47,454 nucleotides of DNA, from NCBI GenBank assembly GCA_947476015.1, contig CANJOS010000003.1, positions 1 to 47,454 of the forward strand. Direction: 5' to 3'. Of this stretch, positions 8,250 through 16,128 are shown in pieces (within the stretch, counting starts at the first letter, position 1; each line of letters begins with the position of its first letter). A model generated the notes under the pieces. That model was not told the DNA's origin, ran no database searches, and saw only the letters and a program-made list of their open reading frames with translations. Source of the DNA: Comamonadaceae bacterium (GTDB taxonomy: Bacteria; Pseudomonadota; Gammaproteobacteria; Burkholderiales; Burkholderiaceae_C). A program made the translations under genes and the position numbers.

Positions 8250-8797
8250 GCTACCAACGACAATTGATCAAACACTGCCGAGCCTGTGGCTCGGCAGTTT
8301 TGTATCGGCTCCCCGATGATGGCGATACCAAGCAAAGGGCCGTCTGTACTGTTTGTCATTTGGTTCACTACGAAAACCCCTTGAATGTCGTGGGCACCGT
8401 TCCTTACTTTGGTGAGCGTGTCCTGCTTTGCAAAAGGAACATTGAGCCCCGAAAAGGAAAATGGACACTGCCTGCAGGTTTCATGGAGTTGGGCGAAAGC
8501 ACAGCGGAAGGTGCAGCCCGGGAGACTCAAGAAGAGGCTGGCGCCAATTTCAACATGGGTGCCTTGCTGACGGTCATGAGCGTGCCACGTGTCGGTCAAG
8601 TCCATTTGTATTACTTGGCTCAGCTGGTGAACGAGCAATTCAACCCAGGATTTGAAACACAAGAAGCTCGGATGTTTTCCGAATCTGAAATTCCATGGGA
8701 AGAGTTGGCTTTTCGAACAGTTCAAGAAACTTTAAAGCACTACTTTACAGACAAAAAACAAGGTAAATTTGAAGTTCACGCCTTCAATATTGATTGA
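8246..8797 (+). CDS. NUDIX hydrolase with N-terminal zinc ribbon
   Basis: This 183-residue protein begins with a zinc ribbon (CRACG at 11-15 and CTVC at 34-37). It then has the NUDIX box GFMELGESTAEGAARETQEE plus AGA (about residues 77-99), fitting the Gx5Ex7REUxEExGU pattern with all acidic residues present. Zinc-ribbon NUDIX proteins cleave nucleoside diphosphate derivatives such as NADH or ADP-ribose; the substrate is not determined. The only start that keeps the zinc ribbon is TTG at 8246, overlapping the dctP stop (TTGA), so translation may be coupled to dctP. A terminator-like hairpin lies inside codons 10-18. Confidence 0.85.
   Translation: MSYQRQLIKHCRACGSAVLYRLPDDGDTKQRAVCTVCHLVHYENPLNVVGTVPYFGERVLLCKRNIEPRKGKWTLPAGFMELGESTAEGAARETQEEAGANFNMGALLTVMSVPRVGQVHLYYLAQLVNEQFNPGFETQEARMFSESEIPWEELAFRTVQETLKHYFTDKKQGKFEVHAFNID
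8275..8301 (+). terminator. Terminator-like hairpin inside the NUDIX coding sequence
   Basis: CTGCCGAGCC and GGCTCGGCAG form a perfect 10-bp GC-rich stem with a 3-base loop (TGT), followed by TTTT. This is a convincing intrinsic terminator for the dctQMP operon. It lies within the first codons of the NUDIX gene and encodes its first zinc knuckle (CRACGSA). Unless ribosomes prevent folding, transcription of the NUDIX gene would be limited. Confidence 0.7.
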
Positions 8798-8861
8798 TGT
8801 CATCCGTCAGCAGGCTAGATTCGTTGTATTCTCAGCTTGTTCTGCTTTTGAAAGACATTCC

Positions 8862-9092
8862 ATGTACAAATTTATCCTTGCCAGCATCCTGAGTTCATTG
8901 ACTTTGGTGTCTGTGGCTCAAACGCCAGCGCCAACTGCGCCCGTCGTTCCTGCGGTACCTTCCGCCCCTGGTGCAGCCCCTGCGGCGGCCCCCGCTGCTG
9001 CACCTGCCGCCAAACCTGCGGCAGAAGCACCCAAAGCGGCCAAGAAGCCTTCTAAGAAGAAAAAACCCAAAGCAAAAAAGAAAGCTGCCTGA
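8862..9092 (+). CDS. Small exported Ala/Pro/Lys-rich protein of unknown function
   Basis: From the ATG at 8862 this encodes 76 residues. A signal peptide (MYKFILASILSSLTLVSVAQ) is followed by an Ala/Pro repeat (GAAPAAAPAAAPAAKP) and a strongly basic end (KKPSKKKKPKAKKKAA). No catalytic domain can be present. The reading frame stays open further upstream to a TTG at 8769, but that would bury the signal peptide and overlap the NUDIX gene. The mature protein would be a disordered polycation in the periplasm. A strong terminator follows. The function is unknown; similar small lysine-rich exported proteins occur in related bacteria. Confidence 0.65.
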   Translation: MYKFILASILSSLTLVSVAQTPAPTAPVVPAVPSAPGAAPAAAPAAAPAAKPAAEAPKAAKKPSKKKKPKAKKKAA

Positions 9093-9113
9093 TTTTCAAG
9101 CCTTGATGACTCT

Positions 9114-9140
9114 AAGCCCTGTCAAGCAGGGCTTTTTTTT
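9114..9140 (+). terminator. Intrinsic terminator before dnaG
   Basis: AAGCCCTG and CAGGGCTT pair around a 5-base loop and the right arm runs into eight T. This separates the small exported protein gene from dnaG. Confidence 0.88.
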
Positions 9141-9176
9141 GTCCCGACTTGCCCGAAGTTGGGTGAAAATAACACC

Positions 9177-11210
9177 GTGGCCATTCCTCAATCTTTCATT
9201 CAAGAACTTCTTTCCCGCGTTGACGTGGTAGAGGTGGTTGGCCGTTATGTCCAACTGAAAAAGGGCGGCGCCAACTTCATGGGACTGTGCCCTTTTCATG
9301 GTGAAAAGTCTCCAAGCTTCACCGTCAGCCCGACCAAACAATTTTTCCACTGCTTTGGATGCGGAAAAAATGGCAATGCCATCGGCTTCCTCATGGACCA
9401 CGCGGGCATGACCTTCATTGAAGCGGTCAAAGATTTGGCGCAACAAACTGGCATGCCAGTTCCTGAAGATGATCTCTCCCCCCAAGATCGCGCCCAAGCG
9501 GCTGAACAAAAGCAAAAACAAACAACATTGTGTGATCTCCTCGAAAAAGCAGGCGAGTCCTACAGGCAACATTTAAAAACCACGCCAAAGGCTGTGGCTT
9601 ATCTGAAAGGCAGAGGCTTGTCTGGGCAAATTGCCAAACGGTTTGGCTTGGGATATTCCCCAGAAGGTTGGCGAAGTTTGGCCAGTGTTTTCCCAGATTA
9701 CGACAATCCACTTCTTGCGGAGAGTGGGTTGGTGATTGTGAATGAAGAGGATGGCAAACGATACGATCGATTTCGCGATCGTGTGATGTTTCCCATCCGA
9801 AACATCAAAGGTGAATGCATTGGCTTTGGCGGGCGCGTCATGGGGGATGGCACGCCTAAATACCTCAATTCACCTGAAACACCGGTTTTTCACAAAGGCC
9901 GTGAGCTCTACGGACTGTTTGAAGCTCGCGACAGCATTCACAGCGAGGGCTATGTGTTGGTCACCGAAGGCTACATGGATGTGCTTGCCTTGGCCCAATG
10001 GGGGTTTCCCAATGCCGTGGCCACATTGGGCACCGCCTGCACACCCGAACATGTGCAGAAATTATTCAGATTCACAGATTCAGTGGTCTTCAGTTTTGAT
10101 GGCGACAGTGCGGGTCGAAGGGCCGCTCGAAAAGCGCTTGACGGTGCACTTGGCTATGCAACCGATGTGAGAAGCATCAAGTTTTTATTTTTGCCGCAAG
10201 AGCATGACCCGGACAGCTTCATTCGAGAAAAAGGAAACGAGGCGTTTGCAAACTGCGTCGCTCAAGCCACGCCACTTTCTAAATTCCTCATCGAAGTGGC
10301 CAGTGAAGGCTGTGATTTGCAATCTGCAGAGGGCCGCGCTCACCTTTCAAGCAATGCCAGTCCTTTATGGCGAACCCTGCCCGATGGTGCTTTGAAACGG
10401 CAATTACTCACAGAGCTGGCCCAAATGATTCAACTCGATCCAGCTGAATTGGCGGGTTTATGGTTGCAGCAAGCAGAGGCTCTGGCCGCGAGAAGCCAGC
10501 CTCGGGGTGGCCTCGCAGCGGGCACAACGAAAGCGTCGCATTTACCCCCTGAATTTGGAGTTTTTTCTGCTGCCTCTGCATTTGACCCAGAGGCTCAACC
10601 CTCCCCCTTCGAACCCACAAGAGCGCGAAGTTTGAGCAAGTCAGCTGCGCGCGCCCGACCCGACGGAAAGTCATGGCAACAAGATCAAAACGGCAAATGG
10701 CGCTTGGTTCCCTCACAAAGCGCCCCAAACTTCGCAGAGCTAGGGCCAAGAACACCACCCGCCAGCCGTTCCGACCATGCCATACGGCTCATTTTGAGCA
10801 ATATGTCCCTTTGGGACCACCTGTCAGCAGAGGACCACACTTTGCTGGGCAATTTACCCGGACAACATGGTGAGTTGGTGCGCTGGCTAGAAAGTCAGTT
10901 TCACGATCATGGTCCTTTGGCCTGGGGCACGCTTCAAGAAGAAATCAAAAACCAAGCCTTCAGTTCCCTGGCCGATCAATTGATGGCGTCCCACTTACCC
11001 ACAGATTCCGACAAACTTGAAGGCGCTGAGCCTGGCGAAGCCAACAAAGAGCTGCGGCTGCTGCTCAACTTGATGCTCATAGACCAGCTCAAGACGCTCG
11101 AAACACAGGCCTTAAAGGCTGCCGAAACCGGACAAGATCCCGAGGCTCTTCAGCGATGGCGCGAACTGCACCAACGCAGAAGAACGCTGATGGAGACAGA
11201 AATTCATTGA
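9177..11210 (+). CDS. dnaG: DNA primase DnaG
   Basis: The GTG at 9177 gives MAIPQSFIQELLSRVDVVEV, the usual family start; a TTG at 9159 would add six residues without support. The product has 677 residues. It contains the CHC2-type zinc finger (C38, H41, C59, C62 in CPFHG...CFGCG), then the primase core with the TOPRIM motifs VTEGYMDVLAL and FDGDSAGRRA. A low-complexity linker (about residues 440-530) and a helical C-terminal domain that should bind the DnaB helicase follow. It makes RNA primers at the replication fork. rpoD follows, as in the classic macromolecular synthesis arrangement, but rpsU is not upstream here. Confidence 0.97.
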   Translation: MAIPQSFIQELLSRVDVVEVVGRYVQLKKGGANFMGLCPFHGEKSPSFTVSPTKQFFHCFGCGKNGNAIGFLMDHAGMTFIEAVKDLAQQTGMPVPEDDLSPQDRAQAAEQKQKQTTLCDLLEKAGESYRQHLKTTPKAVAYLKGRGLSGQIAKRFGLGYSPEGWRSLASVFPDYDNPLLAESGLVIVNEEDGKRYDRFRDRVMFPIRNIKGECIGFGGRVMGDGTPKYLNSPETPVFHKGRELYGLFEARDSIHSEGYVLVTEGYMDVLALAQWGFPNAVATLGTACTPEHVQKLFRFTDSVVFSFDGDSAGRRAARKALDGALGYATDVRSIKFLFLPQEHDPDSFIREKGNEAFANCVAQATPLSKFLIEVASEGCDLQSAEGRAHLSSNASPLWRTLPDGALKRQLLTELAQMIQLDPAELAGLWLQQAEALAARSQPRGGLAAGTTKASHLPPEFGVFSAASAFDPEAQPSPFEPTRARSLSKSAARARPDGKSWQQDQNGKWRLVPSQSAPNFAELGPRTPPASRSDHAIRLILSNMSLWDHLSAEDHTLLGNLPGQHGELVRWLESQFHDHGPLAWGTLQEEIKNQAFSSLADQLMASHLPTDSDKLEGAEPGEANKELRLLLNLMLIDQLKTLETQALKAAETGQDPEALQRWRELHQRRRTLMETEIH

Positions 11211-11236
11211 TTCAAAGTGTCCGATTTGGGTATAAT
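11207..11236 (+). promoter_or_regulatory. Probable rpoD promoter at the end of dnaG
   Basis: TTGATT (11207-11212) and a perfect TATAAT (11231-11236) are separated by 18 bases. The -35 box overlaps the dnaG stop region. This would start a leader of about 240 bases before rpoD. Within the leader, TGCGCCA/TGGCGCA (11418-11439) can form a hairpin with an 8-base loop; otherwise I see no gene in the leader. Confidence 0.65.
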
Positions 11237-11479
11237 CCTTTTTCCTGACAAGAGCGACAGCAACACCTCCGGACCCGGCCACCGCCTCAGCGCAACTCCC
11301 ACCACGGGACGGCCAAATGACCGCAAGGACTGCACTCCAAATGTTCGCCCAAACATCTTGTCAATAAGCCCTTGCAATTGATGCCCCTGCCCTCAGGTGG
11401 CTATTTGCATTCTCTCTTGCGCCAGAAGTTTGTGGCGCAGCGTTTGTTTCCAAGTCAGTTTGAAGTATTGAGGTCCATC

Positions 11480-14110
11480 ATGCCCGCTCCAAAGCCGAAG
11501 AAGCCCGTTAAAGCACAAGCCAAATCTGGCGCTAAGAAACCTGTGAAAACCGTTGCCAAACCCGCAGCCAAACCGATTACAAAGCTTGTTGCAAAACCAA
11601 CAGCCAAACCGATCAGCAAAACTGCCCCCCAGGGAAAGGCCAAAGCAACGGCAAAATCAAGTCCGGTCAAAGCCAAAGCGCTCGTGAAAGCCCCAGCCAA
11701 AGCACTTCTCAAACCCACTGTCAAAGCCGTGGTGAAAAAGAATGCCAAAGTGATCGCCAAACCCGTCGCTAAAGCTGCTGCACCGGCAAAGAAAGTTAGC
11801 CCAGTGCCCGCATCCAAAAAAGCAATTCCCGTCAAAGTCGCAGCCAAGACTGTCGCCAAAGTTGTGGCAAAGCCGACATCAAAACCCGCTGCCAAAGTCG
11901 TCAAAACAGATCCGAAAAAAGCGACCAAAGTAGAAGAAACCCTTGTCTCCAAAGCCTCCGGCAAAGCGGGCAACAAAGCTGTCGTCAAAGCGCCTCCCAT
12001 CAAACCCACCAAAACCACGGCGCCTGAGCTCGACGTGACAATCGCTGGCGCCAAGCGCGGCCGCAAACCCAAGGCGGGTAGCGCACCAATCGATGAAGAC
12101 TTAAGTGGGATCGAAGACGACTTGGTTGGAGAACCCGTCGCTGAATCAACAGAAAAAGTCAAACCACTTCGCATGAAAATCAGCAAGGCCAAAGAACGTG
12201 CCTTGATGAAAGAGTTCGGCTTAGATGAAACTGTTTTGTCTGAAGAAGACATGGCCAAACGCCGTCAACGCCTGAAGGCATTGATCAAACTGGGCAAGAC
12301 ACGGGGTTACCTGACGCACGGCGAGATTTCTGACCATTTGCCCGATAAGTTGGTCGACGCTGAAACACTGGAAGTGGTGATTGCCACTTTGAACGACTTG
12401 GGTGTCGCTGTTTACGAACAAACTCCCGATGCCGAAACTCTGATCATCACGGACAATGCCCCAACAGGTTCTACCGAGGAAGAAGCGGAAGAGGCAGCTG
12501 AAGCTGCTCTGTCCACAGTAGACAGCGAATTCGGACGGACCACCGATCCTGTTCGCATGTACATGCGTGAAATGGGCACTGTCGAGTTGCTCACACGTGA
12601 AGGCGAAATTGAAATTGCCAAGCGCATTGAAGGCGGCTTGATGGACATGATGACGGCGATCAGTGCATCGCCTGCCACCATCGCAGAAATCTTGCGCTTG
12701 GCCGGAGAAATTCGCGAAGGCAGAGTGGTCATTTCTACCGTGGTCGACGGCTTCTCCAACATCAACGAAGCAGACGACTATGTGGCCGAAGAAGACTTTG
12801 ATGAATTCGACGAGTCCGACGATGATGATGGCAAAGGCGGTTCTAAAGCCCTCACCAAGAAATTGGAAGAGTTAAAAAATCAAGCCCTTGAGCGATTTGA
12901 TCGAATCACAGAACTGTTCGATAAAGTTCACAAAGTTTCTGCCAAAGAAGGCTGGGGCACGCCTGCTTACCAAAAGGCACAAAAGGAATTGTCTGAAGAA
13001 TTGATGACTATTCGCTTTACGGCGAAGACCATTGAAAAGTTGTGTGACATGGTCCGAGGACACGTGGACGATGTTCGCAAAAAAGAACGTGAATTGCGTC
13101 GCATCATTGTGGACAAGTGCGGTTTTCCCCAAGACATGTTCATCGCAGAATTCAGCGGTCGCGACAAGAACAACCAGCGCATCAGTTCGAATTTGCTGAA
13201 TTTGAAATGGATTGAAAAACAATCGGGTGCTGGCAAGCCATGGAGTACGGTCATGGGCCGCAACATTCCACCCGTGCAAGATTTGCAGCAGAAACTCACT
13301 GATTTGCAGACCCGCGTGGTGGTTCCCTTGGATGAACTCAAAGACATCAACAAGCGCATGAATGCCGGCGAACGCGCATCGCGACATGCCAAAAAAGAAA
13401 TGATTGAAGCCAACTTGCGCTTGGTTATTTCAATTGCGAAAAAGTACACCAACCGTGGTTTGCAATTTCTCGACTTGATTCAAGAAGGCAACATTGGTTT
13501 GATGAAGGCGGTTGACAAATTCGAATACCGCCGTGGTTATAAGTTCTCCACCTATGCCACTTGGTGGATTCGTCAGGCCATCACGCGCTCCATCGCTGAT
13601 CAGGCTCGCACCATCCGCATTCCAGTTCACATGATTGAAACCATCAACAAGATGAACCGCATTTCTCGTCAGCACTTGCAGGAGTTTGGCTTTGAGCCCG
13701 ATGCCAGCATCTTGGCCGAGAAGATGGAAATTCCAGAAGACAAGATCCGCAAGATCATGAAGATTGCCAAAGAGCCTATCTCCATGGAAACGCCCATCGG
13801 TGACGACGATGACAGCCACTTGGGCGACTTCATTGAAGACAGCGCCAACACGGCGCCAATCGATGCTGCCATGCAAGCCGGTCTGCGAGATGTGGTCAAA
13901 GACATCCTAGACAGCCTCACGCCCCGCGAAGCCAAAGTGCTGCGCATGCGTTTTGGCATTGAAATGTCAACCGACCACACGCTTGAAGAAGTGGGCAAGC
14001 AATTTGATGTGACGCGCGAGCGCATTCGTCAGATAGAAGCCAAAGCACTTCGCAAGTTGAAGCACCCCAGCCGCAGCGACAAACTGCGAAGCTTCATCGA
14101 TACGATGTAA
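11480..14110 (+). CDS. rpoD: Housekeeping sigma factor RpoD (sigma-70) with long basic N-terminal tail
   Basis: The ATG at 11480 has GAGG six bases upstream. The product has 876 residues, longer than E. coli RpoD (613). Residues 1 to about 200 are a Lys/Ala/Pro/Val repeat tail ending with an AT-hook-like KRGRKPK (192-198). Region 1.1 follows ([20 protein letters not shown]), then region 1.2 ([20 protein letters not shown]). An acidic stretch ([10 protein letters not shown]) leads into the non-conserved region. Region 2 ([36 protein letters not shown]) and region 4 ([20 protein letters not shown]) complete it. It recruits RNA polymerase to most promoters. The frame is open upstream to 11372, but that start lacks support. 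Confidence 0.97.
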   Translation: MPAPKPKKPVKAQAKSGAKKPVKTVAKPAAKPITKLVAKPTAKPISKTAPQGKAKATAKSSPVKAKALVKAPAKALLKPTVKAVVKKNAKVIAKPVAKAAAPAKKVSPVPASKKAIPVKVAAKTVAKVVAKPTSKPAAKVVKTDPKKATKVEETLVSKASGKAGNKAVVKAPPIKPTKTTAPELDVTIAGAKRGRKPKAGSAPIDEDLSGIEDDLVGEPVAESTEKVKPLRMKISKAKERALMKEFGLDETVLSEEDMAKRRQRLKALIKLGKTRGYLTHGEISDHLPDKLVDAETLEVVIATLNDLGVAVYEQTPDAETLIITDNAPTGSTEEEAEEAAEAALSTVDSEFGRTTDPVRMYMREMGTVELLTREGEIEIAKRIEGGLMDMMTAISASPATIAEILRLAGEIREGRVVISTVVDGFSNINEADDYVAEEDFDEFDESDDDDGKGGSKALTKKLEELKNQALERFDRITELFDKVHKVSAKEGWGTPAYQKAQKELSEELMTIRFTAKTIEKLCDMVRGHVDDVRKKERELRRIIVDKCGFPQDMFIAEFSGRDKNNQRISSNLLNLKWIEKQSGAGKPWSTVMGRNIPPVQDLQQKLTDLQTRVVVPLDELKDINKRMNAGERASRHAKKEMIEANLRLVISIAKKYTNRGLQFLDLIQEGNIGLMKAVDKFEYRRGYKFSTYATWWIRQAITRSIADQARTIRIPVHMIETINKMNRISRQHLQEFGFEPDASILAEKMEIPEDKIRKIMKIAKEPISMETPIGDDDDSHLGDFIEDSANTAPIDAAMQAGLRDVVKDILDSLTPREAKVLRMRFGIEMSTDHTLEEVGKQFDVTRERIRQIEAKALRKLKHPSRSDKLRSFIDTM

Positions 14111-14140
14111 GACACCTCTGCAGTGATGCAGCGTGCTCAA

Positions 14141-14178
14141 AAAAAAGCCTTCACAGCGATTTGCTGGAAGGCTTTTTT
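14141..14178. terminator. Bidirectional terminator between rpoD and the leftward unit
   Basis: AAAAAAGCCTT and AAGGCTTTTTT form an 11-bp stem with an inner CAGC/GCTG pairing. A-tract and T-tract on both sides let it work for rpoD and for the convergent leftward operon ending at 14205. Confidence 0.88.
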
Positions 14179-14204
14179 CATGAGATCCCCAGCAATTTCT
14201 GAAT

Positions 14205-14660
14205 TTACTCACTGGCGATCACGATGGCTGCGCCCATGGCCAAAATCCCTCCTGGCAATGCCCAGTTGGACTTTTCTTGAGGTTGCTCTTCCGTGACAGG
14301 ATCAAAGTTAACCGACAATTTAGGACGTCTTGCATCAACCACTCTCGCATGACCTACTTCACCCTTAATTTGTTTGGTTAATTGAACCAAAGCACCGTGC
14401 GCAGTGATCACCGAAACTTCATTGCCTGAGGCTTCTAGCAAACGAACCACATCTTCAGTTAATTCTTGAGTCCATGTTTGGCGCCACTTTTTTTGAGCAG
14501 GTTGAGTTAACCAGCGACTGGTGTGACGTTTTAGTCTAGGGGGGCACCCAATCAAGATCCACTTGGCAGTGACACTTGGAGTGCCATTGACAGGCAACAT
14601 CGGAACCAATTGTTGGAGTGCATATTGCTTGTCGTCTAGGTAAACAATGAATGTTTCCAT
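14205..14660 (-). CDS. Uncharacterised membrane-anchored protein cotranscribed with the TerC gene
   Basis: I do not recognise a named family in this 151-residue protein. The first 120 residues look soluble: METFIVYLDDKQYALQQL, then WILIGCPPRLKRHTSRWL and a helix-strand part (TEDVVRLLEASGNEVSVITA). Residues about 132-150 form a hydrophobic segment (WALPGGILAMGAAIVIA), likely a single C-terminal membrane anchor. The strand-helix pattern could suggest a small alpha/beta fold, but no binding motif is clear. The start has CAGGAG seven bases upstream. It begins 25 bases after the TerC stop with no promoter between, so the manganese riboswitch upstream of terC probably controls it too. Confidence 0.75.
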   Translation of the reverse strand: METFIVYLDDKQYALQQLVPMLPVNGTPSVTAKWILIGCPPRLKRHTSRWLTQPAQKKWRQTWTQELTEDVVRLLEASGNEVSVITAHGALVQLTKQIKGEVGHARVVDARRPKLSVNFDPVTEEQPQEKSNWALPGGILAMGAAIVIASE

Positions 14661-14685
14661 TTTTTTCTCCTGATTAATGAAGGGG

Positions 14686-15393
14686 TTAAAGGGACTGGGC
14701 GTTTGTGTCAGTTGGCACTTGTTTTCGGCTCACCCACCAGCCGGCGCCCAAAACACCTGCAATCGCAAGAACATAAGTTGCTCCGCGGGCCAAGTTATTC
14801 ACAACTTGTCCGCCATCAAACAAAAAGTCGAGAAGCTTTTCATTGATGATCATCTGCGCAGCTGTGAAGGCCAATACGGCAGCGCCCAAATGAATGATCA
14901 CAGGCCATTTTTCGACCAAGCGCAAAACCAATTTGCTGCCCAACACCACAATGGGAATGCTGATCAGCAAACCAATGACCACCAGATCAAAAGAGCCATT
15001 GGCAGCACCAGCGACGCCCAGTACGTTGTCCACTCCCATGAGCGCGTCGGCCACAATGATGGTTTTCATGGCGCCCCAGAATGTGGTGGCGCCAACGCCT
15101 TGGTGCTCATCCTCGGACGTATCAGAAATAAGCTTAAAAGCAATCCACAACAGGCCAAGACCACCCACCAACATGAGGCCAGGAATATTGAGGAGCCAGA
15201 CAACACCGACGGTCATGGCAGAGCGAACCACGATAGCGCCCACAGTGCCCCATAAGATGGCTTTGTTTTGATGTTCTGCGGGTAGGTTTCGCGCAGCCAG
15301 TGCAATGACGATGGCGTTGTCGCCAGCTAAGACTAAATCGATGAGAATGATGGCAAGCAATGCTGACCACCATGGCATTGAGAACAATTCCAT
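14686..15393 (-). CDS. TerC family integral membrane protein, probable manganese exporter
   Basis: This 235-residue protein has about seven membrane spans and the TerC signature IILIDLVLAGDNAIVIALAA (about residues 16-35), with acidic residues D20, D25 and N26 in the membrane, and a second copy-like motif TIIVADALMGVDNVLGVAG. TerC/Alx/YkoY proteins export manganese or load it onto exported proteins in several bacteria, and their genes are often governed by the yybP-ykoY riboswitch, which is present here. The start has GAAGG six bases upstream, held in a stem by upstream RNA. The C-terminus ends with a further span and KQVPTDTNAQSL. Confidence 0.9.
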   Translation of the reverse strand: MELFSMPWWSALLAIILIDLVLAGDNAIVIALAARNLPAEHQNKAILWGTVGAIVVRSAMTVGVVWLLNIPGLMLVGGLGLLWIAFKLISDTSEDEHQGVGATTFWGAMKTIIVADALMGVDNVLGVAGAANGSFDLVVIGLLISIPIVVLGSKLVLRLVEKWPVIIHLGAAVLAFTAAQMIINEKLLDFLFDGGQVVNNLARGATYVLAIAGVLGAGWWVSRKQVPTDTNAQSL

Positions 15394-15395
15394 GA

Positions 15396-15466
15396 AAGAC
15401 CTTCAATAACGATCCGAACAAGTTGCGATGCCAAAAGGCAATGCAACACGAGAGATCGAAGGTCTT
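15396..15466 (-). promoter_or_regulatory. Expression platform: helix that hides the terC ribosome binding site
   Basis: On the minus strand AAGACCTTC (15466-15458) pairs perfectly with GAAGGTCTT (15404-15396), which contains the terC Shine-Dalgarno GAAGG. The enclosed loop holds another hairpin (GTTGC..GCC TTTT GGC..GCAAC, 15447-15422). In this fold the ribosome cannot reach the start codon. Manganese binding by the aptamer just upstream would be expected to favour another fold, as known for E. coli alx and mntP. Confidence 0.75.
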
Positions 15467-15482
15467 GCTTTGCTTGTTATGA

Positions 15483-15600
15483 ATCAGTTATATGCCCAAC
15501 AAACCGGAAGTAAAAACTCCGTAATGACGATTTGTTGATCTCAACGTGCGCCTCTAGGCTGTACTGAACACGAAGAAATTGAGCTACTCCCCAACGATGT
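15483..15600 (-). promoter_or_regulatory. yybP-ykoY family manganese riboswitch aptamer
   Basis: The minus strand reads CGTTGGGGAGTAGCTC near the 5' end (15596-15581), with the invariant GGGGAGUAGC loop of this class. The second conserved loop CGTCATTACGG is at 15529-15519. Visible helices are CTCAA/TTGAG (P2) and CAACAAA/TTTGTTG (P3) capped by CGGAG/CTTCCG, with the CGUCA loop as an internal bulge; a weaker closing P1 (ATCG../..TGAT) fits the ends. This class binds Mn2+ where the two loops dock. It lies in the 5' leader of a TerC gene, its best known genetic partner. Confidence 0.87.
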
Positions 15601-15604
15601 CAAC

Positions 15605-15633
15605 ATTAGAAAGGATGTCCGCCCGATTGCCAA
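15605..15633 (-). promoter_or_regulatory. Promoter of the riboswitch-terC transcript
   Basis: Reading leftward, TTGGCA (15633-15628), a 17-base spacer and TCTAAT (15610-15605) each match sigma-70 boxes at five of six bases. The predicted start near 15598 would place the riboswitch aptamer at the very 5' end of the RNA, which agrees well with its fold. Confidence 0.75.
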
Positions 15634-15687
15634 CACAACTTTCTTTTAGGCCCAATTTTTGTAGGGGATTTCGCTCTGACTGGAAAT

Positions 15688-16128
15688 ATGAAAAATTCTG
15701 AGGCAATCCACAGGACTCCTTCGCAAAAAGATTTGTCCAATGCCACAATGCCATTCATGAAACAGACTCTTTTCACTGTGATCAGCCTGTGTTTGCCTTT
15801 TTTAGCTTTTGCTCAAGGCATGGCACCAAAGTCTGCCGGCTTTGAAATCATGACCAATCGACAATCAGGTAACTGCATGGCATGCCATGATTTACCGGGC
15901 GTGTCCGGGTTCACCAGCAACTTTGCACCCCCACTGCAAGGCGTTGGGTCTAAATGGACAGTTGCAGAATTGACTCAATGGGTCAGTGATGCCCGAAAAA
16001 TAAATCCCAACACACTGATGCCGCCTTTCGGGACGACACAAGGACTGACGAAAGTCATCTCTGATCGCGCTGTTTTGTCGCCAGACCAAATTTCTCAAGT
16101 TGTAGAGACTCTGATTTCATGGCGATGA
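15688..16128 (+). CDS. soxX: Sulfur oxidation c-type cytochrome SoxX
   Basis: The 146-residue product has a signal peptide (MKQTLFTVISLCLPFLAFAQ from residue 24) and one heme site CMACH (63-67). NTLMPPFG follows, in which M111 is the expected axial methionine. SoxX pairs with SoxA to form the cytochrome that attaches thiosulfate to the SoxY carrier in the periplasm. The start is uncertain: ATG at 15688, or the ATG at 15757 directly before the signal peptide. The stop overlaps soxY by four bases (ATGA). It reads divergently from the terC riboswitch unit. Confidence 0.88.
   Translation: MKNSEAIHRTPSQKDLSNATMPFMKQTLFTVISLCLPFLAFAQGMAPKSAGFEIMTNRQSGNCMACHDLPGVSGFTSNFAPPLQGVGSKWTVAELTQWVSDARKINPNTLMPPFGTTQGLTKVISDRAVLSPDQISQVVETLISWR

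Noticed and set aside
11372-11479. Upstream extension of the rpoD frame to a TTG
   Set aside because: The extension has no sigma factor resemblance, includes a leader hairpin, and the ATG at 11480 has a good ribosome binding site.
11480-12100. Repeats in the RpoD tail as a CRISPR or tandem DNA repeat
   Set aside because: The periodicity is in the protein (AKP/VAK units) with varied codons and no fixed DNA repeat or spacers.
11455-12258. 267-codon open frame on the minus strand opposite the RpoD tail
   Set aside because: Its Ala/Thr/Gly/Phe-rich repeats simply mirror the repetitive AAA/GCC codons of the Lys/Ala tail. The real gene is rpoD.
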